A DNA stretch of 64,000 nt from Muscardinus avellanarius (taxonomy: Eukaryota; Chordata; Mammalia; Rodentia; Gliridae): positions 68,699,575-68,763,574 of the forward strand of contig OY726567.1 of NCBI GenBank assembly GCA_963383645.1. The letters are read 5' to 3'. A program made the position numbers and the translations under genes. Positions 57,031-64,000 of this stretch are shown in pieces (position 1 is the stretch's first letter; the number at the start of each line of letters is the position of its first letter). The notes beneath the pieces are model-generated. The model did no database searches and had not been told where the DNA came from. It saw nothing but the letters and a program-made list of their open reading frames with translations.

Positions 57031-58211
57031 ATAAGTAAATAATTCTTCTAATTCTTCTTTGCCAAATGTTTAAATTAGGGTCATACCTTCACGTAGCAAA
57101 ATCCATCTCCTCATTGAGATTTTGCATTATAACCTGAAACCAAATTAAAAGAAGTAACTATAGTTTCTCAGTTTGGCATTATTTCAAGTAGGATTAAAAT
57201 AGAAAACTCTGATAAAAAAAAGGAAAAATTAATATAACATATAATGTTTAGTATATACATGCAATAACACAACAATATATATTATTGACATATATTTAAT
57301 AATGTTTAATGATTGTTTAATAATGAACAAGTCATTGTATTATAAGTGAATTAACTGGCATTAAAATTTGGAAAATAATAGAATCTGGATAAAGTATAGA
57401 TAAGCTAAGAGAAAGACATCCTAAAAGATAAAAAAATATTTCTTAGATTACATGATAATCAAAAACGGATTAACCCAATGTCATAGAATATGAAAAGAAA
57501 TGGGAGAATGAATAAAATAACATGACATTCATCTACATGTACATAGATCTGCTCAAAATTCACTAGGAATAGAGTATAAGTGTTAATAACGGGTTAAGAC
57601 AAGAAAATATACGAATCTTGAACCAGATAAGACGCAGATTTTGATATCATTTACCAGCAGCAGTCATTCATGGAAATATAAAGACCAGTCTTTACCAAAG
57701 CATTCTCTATGGAGACACCATGAAAAGATTGGACACATCTTACCTCCTGCAACAGTAGAAGGAATTGTCCACTTCACAGCTCTTCTGGGCTGGATCAGAC
57801 CAAGTTCTCATTCCTGGAGACTGAATGAATAGGGTGACAGCTATGGAATTCTCAGTGGATTGTGAACAGCTACAGAGGTTTGGGAAGTATCAAAGCACTT
57901 TTAAATCTGGTTACATGTTAGAGTGATACATTTAGATATTAGTATGCTTATGGACCCTGATGATTTCTACCCGACAACCCTGAAAATCTTAGTCAAATTT
58001 TTTAAATGAGATTTCTATTCCATTTGTAAGAATGGAATACCTTTCTACTCAGTCACAGAGACTTCCAATAGATATGAAATTGGTAGTACAATGAAGTGCA
58101 TCTTGCTTAATAGAACCAATAAGAGAGGAGAAGCAGATTTTGTAGAGATCAGGAAGGAAATTTTAAGACATACTCTCATAGCCACTACAGACTTTAAAAT
58201 TGTCCTATGTG

Positions 58212-58325
58212 ACTGGGGGTGATGGTAAACACCTGTCATCCCAGTTGCTGGGGAAGCAAAGGAGGCTGAAGGATGGCTTGAGCCCAGGAGTTAGAGAAAA
58301 CAACTCCTGGGCAACAGAGTCTCAA
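58212..58325 (+). repeat. Older 7SL-derived SINE monomer
   Basis: gggggtgatggtaaacacct, gcttgagcccaggagttaga, then gggcaacagagtctc. This keeps the Alu/proto-B1 style gcttgagcccaggag lost in the other SINEs here. Confidence 0.6.
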
Positions 58326-58417
58326 AAGTAATTTTATGCCCACACCACATTTCTTATGAGGTTTCCAAAGAAATATTCTACTTTTCTACAACTCTGTATA
58401 GAAAGAGGTCTGGCTAA

Positions 58418-58598
58418 GCAGGGTGCACTGCTGCACACCTGTAATCTCAGTATTTTGTACGCTGAGACAGGAGGATCCCAGATTTGAGGACAACTTCAGC
58501 CACTTATCAAGACACTGTTTTAAAATAAAAAAATAAAAAGTTATGAGGGATGTAGCTCTAAGTAGAATACCCCTAGGTTCAATCCCCAATACCAAAAA
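58418..58598 (+). repeat. B1-ID SINE
   Basis: gcagggtgcactgctgcaca to ttcaatccccaatacca. Confidence 0.82.
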
Positions 58599-59097
58599 GG
58601 AACATAGGAAAGAAAGAAGATCCACTTACCAACTGCCACTTTTGCTGGGGCAGTAGTCACGGTGGCCACAGTCAGAGTGGGTATGCAAAGGGCAGTGTGT
58701 CCCTGAGATAAAGGCTGCTGTGAGGTCACAACCTCCCTGCTGAGGAGTTATTATCACTTCACCTCTGAACACAGTGATGACATCTGCCTGGGGACTTGGG
58801 TTGATCTCAAGAGAACATTTGCAAAGTGCTTGACTCCCTGAAAGTTGAGCTATTTGTGATAAGTCAGTTGTAGTAGAGACAAAGAGAGACAGAAACAGAC
58901 TGGAAAAATATAATCTGAGGTGGCCAAGAGAAATGACTGGTGAGACAAGGATGCTACGTAGTAAGAGAAAGGTGATAAGAATATAGCTGGGCTGTGTGTT
59001 CTTCCCAACCTGAGGGGTTTGCTTCCCCAGTAGGATTATTCTTCAATCCTGGTAAATTCATACCATCGCTGCTTGGGAGAAAGAAGAAAGGAATCAA

Positions 59098-59522
59098 GTA
59101 CAGCAAGTCACGGTGGCACACATCTGTAATCCCAGTACTTGGTAGGCTGAGACAGAAGAATAGCAGGTTTGAGGACAGTCTCAGCAAGCAACCTAGCAAG
59201 ACCCTCAGCAACTAACTGTAACCCTGTTTCAAAAAAAAAAATAGGCAGGCCTGGTGGCACATGCTTGTAATCCTACTACTTGAGAGGCTGAGACAGGAGG
59301 ATCGCAGGTTCAAGGCCAGCCTCAGCAAATAGATTCTCAACAACCTAGCAAAACCTGTTTCAAAATAAAAATAAAATAGGGCTGAGAGTGTAGTTCAGAA
59401 GTAAAGTGCCCTGGGTTCAATCCCCGGAGCTACAAAATAAAAAACTAAAATAAAATGGAATAAAAATAGGAGTGGGGGTATAACTCGGAGATAGAACAAC
59501 CCTGGGTTCAATTTCCAGTCAA
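59098..59522 (+). repeat. SINE cluster: B1 part, complete copy, ID part
   Basis: 59,098-59,240 B1 part; 59,243-59,435 complete (gcaggcctggtggcacatgc to caatccccggagctac); 59,465-59,520 ID part. Confidence 0.82.
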
Positions 59523-59906
59523 ATAAAAATGATCAAGTAAAAATGAAGTTACCAGAGTTACATTTGAGTTATGGTTTGAATAGAAAATGTCTCCCAGAAA
59601 ATCTCCTCTAAGTCATGCTTGTCAAGTACATTTGTCATGGTGATGAAAAGATAATTAATATGCTTGTTCTTAGCCAAAAGGCCAAGAAGTGTCTGACTAT
59701 TAGAAACAAACTTGAAGAAACTTTTGCCCACCGCTTCAACAGGCACGTGGTAGGCACCTGATGTGTGTCACACATGCTTGTGTGAAATGCATAAGGGCAA
59801 AAACAGACTGACAAAGAAACTGCCTCCTGTTTGTCAATATTATAATCAAGAAAGATGAGAAATAAACAATAAATAAAATGTCCATTTGTCGCAAAGTGTA
59901 AGGGCA

Positions 59907-60105
59907 GCCAGGCATGGTGACACATGCTTGTTATCCTAATACTTGGGAGGCTGAGATAAAAGGATCCTGGATTCAGGGCCAGCCCCGGCAACTTAATGAG
60001 GCCCTCCACAACTTAATGACTTAATGATATCTTGTTTTGAAATAAAATAGAACAAGGTTGGGGTGTAGCTCAGAGGCAGCATGCCCTGGGCTCAATCCCC
60101 AGAAG
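59907..60105 (+). repeat. B1-ID SINE
   Basis: gccaggcatggtgacacatg to ctcaatccccagaagtgc. Confidence 0.85.
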
Positions 60106-60109
60106 TGCA

Positions 60110-60760
60110 CATATACGTATGCACGCGCACACACACAGCGCTTTGCAAGAGAAGATCAGGTAAGAGGGATTAGGGGGGTGTGGAAAGGTTATGATATAAA
60201 CTGAATGGCAACTGGGAACCTCTTTGACAAGTAGGTAGACATTTTAGGCAGCACTTGGAAAAAGTCACAGAAATTAGCCCTTTGGGTATTTTTATGGGTA
60301 TGATCCCAGCATAGGATTCAGCTGATGTAATGAGTATTCCAGGTGCAGGAACTAGACTGAAAGCATGAGGAGGCAGGACAGTGATAAAGATCTGAGGCCT
60401 GATTCTGGGGCCCTTCCACTCACAACTTTAGAATTACAGCAGAAGACAAGAGTATGGGGGACTGACAGAGGCCCAGGAAGAAGGGGGGGCGGGGACTGTG
60501 TCTATGGAAAATTTGCATTCTCTGCCTCAAGAAGCATTTTGTTGTTTTTATCCTGAGTCAAGTATTTTGTTATAAAGCAAATATTTTCTAAAAATTTTCT
60601 TTTTCTCTCATGATTCTCATTTGTGAAAGTGAAATCTAACATGCATACTAACTTTAGATATGGTAAACTTAATGAGCTGTCATAAGTACTTCATGTATTT
60701 ATAACATGTTATTTATTATGATTTACCATGTAAATAATCATAACTTGTAAAGATTACAGG
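60110..60760. other. Intergenic sequence between SINEs
   Basis: Starts with a short CA-rich run (60,118-60,138). No gene or repeat family recognised. Confidence 0.35.
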
Positions 60761-60765
60761 TCTAT

Positions 60766-60944
60766 AAATCGAGTGTGGTGACACATGCCTGTAATCCTAG
60801 TACTTGGGAGGCTGAGACAGGAGGATCACAGGTTCAAGGTGCCTCAGCAATTTAGTGAGACCCAGTTTCAAAATAAAAAAATACAAAGAGCCAGGTGTAT
60901 AGCTCAAAGGTAGAATTCCACTGGATTTGATCCCCAGTACCCCC
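60766..60944 (+). repeat. B1-ID SINE
   Basis: aatcgagtgtggtgacacat to tttgatccccagtaccc. Confidence 0.85.
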
Positions 60945-61050
60945 CCCCAAAAAAAATGTGGTAGGCACTAGAGATGGAAGAAAACGAGAAGTAGGAAGAT
61001 AGGATGTCACACCCCACAGCTGAGTAAGGGAATCCTCCTTAATAAGATAA

Positions 61051-61250
61051 TTGTGAGCCAGGCATGGTGATGTACACTCATCATCCCAGTACTTGGGAGG
61101 CTGAGAAAGGATCTCAAGTTCAAAACCAGCCTCAGCAACTTAGCAAGACTCTCGGCAACCTAGAGAGGCCCTGTTTCACAAACAAAATAAAAAAGGAATG
61201 GGGGTGTGGCTCAAAGGTAGAATGCCCCTGGGCTTAAATCCCAGTACAAT
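61051..61250 (+). repeat. B1-ID SINE
   Basis: gagccaggcatggtgatgta to cttaaatcccagtacaa. Confidence 0.85.
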
Positions 61251-61279
61251 GAAAAAAAAAAGGAAGAGGAAGGAAGGAC

Positions 61280-61700
61280 TGTTAGCTTTTCATTACTGTG
61301 ACCAAAAAAACTAAGAAAATCATCTTAGACAAGAAAAGACTTGTTTGGGCTCTTGGTTTCAGATCATGATCCACTGGCTGGCTCTATTGCTATGGGCCTA
61401 TAGAGAAACAGAACATCATAGCAGAGGGCATGGAGGGTCAGAACATCGCGGTTCATGGTAGACAGTAAGGAGGGGAGGCAGGGACAAGATACATTCCCCA
61501 AGGGCACACCTCCAAAGACCCACTCCCTCAACTAGGCCTCACCAAATAAGGTCATCAAATTATTCATCTACTGATGAGGTCAGAGCCTTCATCATCCAAT
61601 CACTTCCGTAGAGCCCCATCTCTGAACCTTGCTGCTCTGGGGACCAAGCCAGATCCAATACATGAGCCTTTGAGGGAAATTCCAGATCCAAACCATCACA
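61280..61700 (-). mobile_element. MaLR-like solo LTR, antisense
   Basis: Bounded by tgttagcttttcattactgt and aaaccatcaca (TG...CA). Internal segments (ctccctcaactaggcctcacc, gaggtcagagccttcatcatcc) fit a MaLR-type LTR in reverse. Exact family not determined. Confidence 0.5.
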
Positions 61701-62065
61701 ATGACTATTCAACAAAAACTTTAGGGATGTGAGGAACTGAAGCATGCATACTTTTGGAATAAATTTAAGGAAAAAGAAAAAATATGGCTAGGTAGTTTCA
61801 ATAACTGAAGTCCCTGACATCCAGATACTAATTACTCCCTACCCAGGGCTACCAATGGTCCCTAACCCAAGACTCCCTCCTGGAGCCACCCTGAAGACAG
61901 AGGACTGTGAAACAGACCCAGTGGAATGGACCCTGGAATAAGACAATCATGCCTTTCCTAGAATAGTGGTTCATTGTTGTTCTTTCTTCAGAATACTGAT
62001 TCTCTGAATTGATCCCTTGAGTATCAGCATCAGTGAATTCAGGGGACTATAAGAAGTGCAAATTA

Positions 62066-62272
62066 GCTGAGTGTGGTGGCTCACACCTATAATCCCAGTT
62101 CTTGGGAGACTGAGATCAGAGGATAACATGCTCAAGACCAGCCTTAGTAAGACCAGCCTTAGTAAGATCCTCAGAAACCTTGCAAGACCCTGTTTCAAAA
62201 TGAAAATAAAAAGGGATGGAGATGTAGCTCTGAGGTAGACTGCCCCTGAGTTCAATTCCCAGTAATACCAGA
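62066..62272 (+). repeat. B1-ID SINE with a small internal duplication
   Basis: gctgagtgtggtggctcaca to ttcaattcccagtaatacc; accagccttagtaaga occurs twice in a row at 62,136-62,168. Confidence 0.85.
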
Positions 62273-62581
62273 AGAAAAAAAGAAGTACATATTATCTGTC
62301 CAGAGCCCAGGACTATAGAATCAGATACTTTGGAACTTCAACGGAAGCATCTTTATTTCTAGAAGTTTCCCAGGTGATTTTGATGTGCATTCCATTCTTC
62401 TATCGAGATTCTGGGTAGACCAGTTGCCTGTGTCCCTTGTGATAAGCACAAAGCCTGTATAGAACTCATTTGTGTGTGTGTGCTCCTAAGTATGCTCAAA
62501 TATATAAATTGTCTCTAAATATAAATAAATTCATGGATTGGATTCACATACTCATTTTTCTTTCCTTACTCTACAGTGTAA

Positions 62582-62945
62582 ATCAGACTCCTGTAATCCC
62601 AGTATTTGGGAGACTGAGATAGGAGAATTGCAGGTTCAAGGACAGCCTCAGCAACATATCAAGACCCTCAGAAATTTAGCAAGCCCCTATTTTATTTTTT
62701 AATTATTTAAATTTATTGGTACACTATAGTTTTACATCATGATGTGGATCATATTGAAAATTGCATACATTTACATGGTACTTGATGCTGTCCTCCCCCA
62801 CCCTGCTTCCCCTATACCCTCTCCTGACAATGAATGTCCAGGTTAACCAGGCTACATTCTCAGCAAGACCCTGTTTTAATTTTTTTAAAGGGGGCTGAGA
62901 TGCATCTTAGAGTTTCCCCTGAGTTCAATCCTAAGTACCACCAAA
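62582..62945 (+). repeat. B1-ID SINE split by an L1 tail
   Basis: Left part 62,582-62,689 (cctgtaatcccagtatttgg) and right part 62,863-62,945 (cagcaagaccctgttttaat to tcaatcctaagtaccac). The repeated cagcaagaccc/agcaagcccc suggests the insertion edge. Confidence 0.7.
62690..62862 (-). mobile_element. L1 3' end in reverse, inserted in a SINE
   Basis: aatttattggtacactatag to cattcatgtcctcccccacc-type L1 tail, lying between the left (62,582) and right (62,863) parts of one SINE. Confidence 0.6.
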
Positions 62946-63249
62946 AAAAAAAAAAAAATCAGAAAACTTAAGGAACCCTTTATCATCGTACATATAACTC
63001 TTTTTATCATGTACCATGTGAACCCAACCTTTCTCCTCCTCATGAAGGTTGTACAGTATTTAGTTAGTTGTCTATGGCTGGAAAGCAACTTGGCAGAAAC
63101 ATGCTGCACCCTCTCCAGCTCAGGGTCAAGATTCCTCTCATCTTTATGAGATTTCTGTATGGTATCTTAGGAGCCAGTGGAAAATACCCCTGGTCATCCT
63201 AGAACCACACCATGGTCACATAAGTGTCTAACACTCCAGTCCAACTCCT

Positions 63250-63370
63250 GCCCTCTGGATGTCATAAAGAAATTGAATGAGCATTTCAGAAAAGCCCAGT
63301 GGGAAGATACCATTTTTTGTGCTGTTAGAATCTCTCCTCTCTCCTCTCTCCTCTCTTCCTTTCTCTTTCT

Positions 63371-63426
<56 letters not shown>

Positions 63427-63500
63427 TGTTTCCTAGGTTGCATTGTGGAAGAGTTTTCTGAGATTGAAAAAGCTGTAGATTTCCCAATTACTCCCTATTC
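63250..63500. repeat. Diverged segment related to the V1R units
   Basis: gagcatttcagaaaagccc, then a CT repeat, then gttttctgagattgaaaaag. This parallels gggcattttaggaaagcc, CT repeat and gtttattgaggctgagaaaa at 7,405-7,640, and the same at 28,247-28,420. It suggests another old unit or a shared dispersed repeat. Confidence 0.4.
63330..63423. repeat. (CT)n microsatellite
   Basis: tctcctctctcctct variants, then about 25 pure units at 63,373-63,423. Confidence 0.95.
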
Positions 63501-63654
63501 TGCACATGAAAGTTTAGTAGATCCAGGGAGGAGGTTTAAGGGTAGGGGAGGACAAAGAATGAGGTTCATTAATGGAAATACTACCACAGATTATGTATGT
63601 GTATATATATATATACCAACATCGATTTCTGTACTCTGGATTGAGAGGGTTTAT

Positions 63655-63912
63655 ACCAAGGATGCAAAGCTGGTTTAACATATGAAAATAAATCCATATA
63701 ACTCATCATACAAACAGAACCAAAGACAAAAAACACATGATAATTTCAATAGATGCTGAAAAAGCCTTTGATAAGCCTTTGATATTCAGAGGAATATAAA
63801 TAGGAAAAGAAGAACTCAAACTTTCACTATTTGCCGATGACATGATACTATACCTAGAAGACCCACCAAACTCAACCAAAAGACTTATAAATGATGATTT
63901 TAAAAAGATCTG
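63655..63912 (+). mobile_element. L1 ORF2 RT fragment with internal deletion
   Basis: ccaaggatgcaaagctggtt, ccatataactcatcatacaa, then a jump to aaaagaagaactcaaacttt encoding the [13 protein letters not shown] motif. Followed directly by a SINE at the window end. Confidence 0.85.
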
Positions 63913-63915
63913 TTG

Positions 63916-64000
63916 TGCCAGGCATGGTGGCACATGCTTGTAATCCCCACGCTTGGGAGGCAGAGACAGGAGGATCGCACAGGTTCAAAGCCAGCCACGC
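63916..64000 (+). repeat. Young-type B1-ID SINE, cut by window end
   Basis: gccaggcatggtggcacatg, ccccacgcttgggaggcaga; only the B1 half is in the window. Confidence 0.88.

Larger units (their letters stand above)
55451..58211. other. AT-rich intergenic sequence
   Basis: Holds an old reverse L1 end (55,735-56,110) and two SINEs (56,675-57,030). Nothing else recognised; open frames here are low-complexity and unlike known proteins. Confidence 0.4.

Overview
This is mammalian, almost certainly rodent, nuclear DNA. It is AT-rich and packed with L1 fragments and with about fifty copies of a dimeric SINE. Each SINE has a 7SL-derived B1-like left part and a tRNA-derived ID-like right part, which is the B1-dID type known from squirrel-related and some other rodents. 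No murine B2 elements are seen. The exact genus cannot be fixed by reading alone; a squirrel-related or beaver-related rodent is my guess.

The functional genes recognised are three intact single-exon vomeronasal type-1 receptor (V1R) genes, all on the minus strand: 10,826-11,740, 30,705-31,619 and 49,754-50,707. The first two are about 92% identical and sit in a tandem array of a unit about 12 kb long. The tail of an earlier unit is at about 1.86-6.2 kb, unit 1 at 6.2-18.5 kb, unit 2 at 18.5-34.1 kb, and a stub of a further unit at 34.15-34.54 kb. A more diverged trace is visible at about 63.25-63.5 kb. The third V1R is a distant paralogue. A decayed C2H2 zinc-finger gene (42,639-44,100) lies between them, a setting like the V1R/KRAB-ZNF neighbourhoods known in other mammals.

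Unit 2 is interrupted by about 8.7 kb (19.16-27.83 kb) of inserted material. This holds a 5'-truncated L1 (20.78-22.91 kb) followed by a nested pair of processed retrocopies of two germline genes. A DPPA4 retrocopy (22,988-27,362, with a SINE-tail fragment joined to its 5' end) has a complete, intronless BMP15 retrocopy (23,863-26,540) inserted in its 3' UTR. Candidate target-site duplications bracket each. Both reading frames are nearly pristine, each broken by a single one-base shift in or beside a homopolymer. A third retrocopy, of the 5' part of ZCCHC8, lies at 52,012-52,472, fused to an L1 fragment.

The rest is repeats: L1 pieces of at least two ages (one twin-primed, one associated with a deletion of about 3.8 kb), MaLR-like LTR fragments, SINEs with clear target-site duplications, a retroposed 5' half of tRNA-Ile, and microsatellites. 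No CRISPR array, operon or bacterial-type system is present. The noteworthy content is the V1R tandem array, the nested germline retrocopies and the retroposition record.
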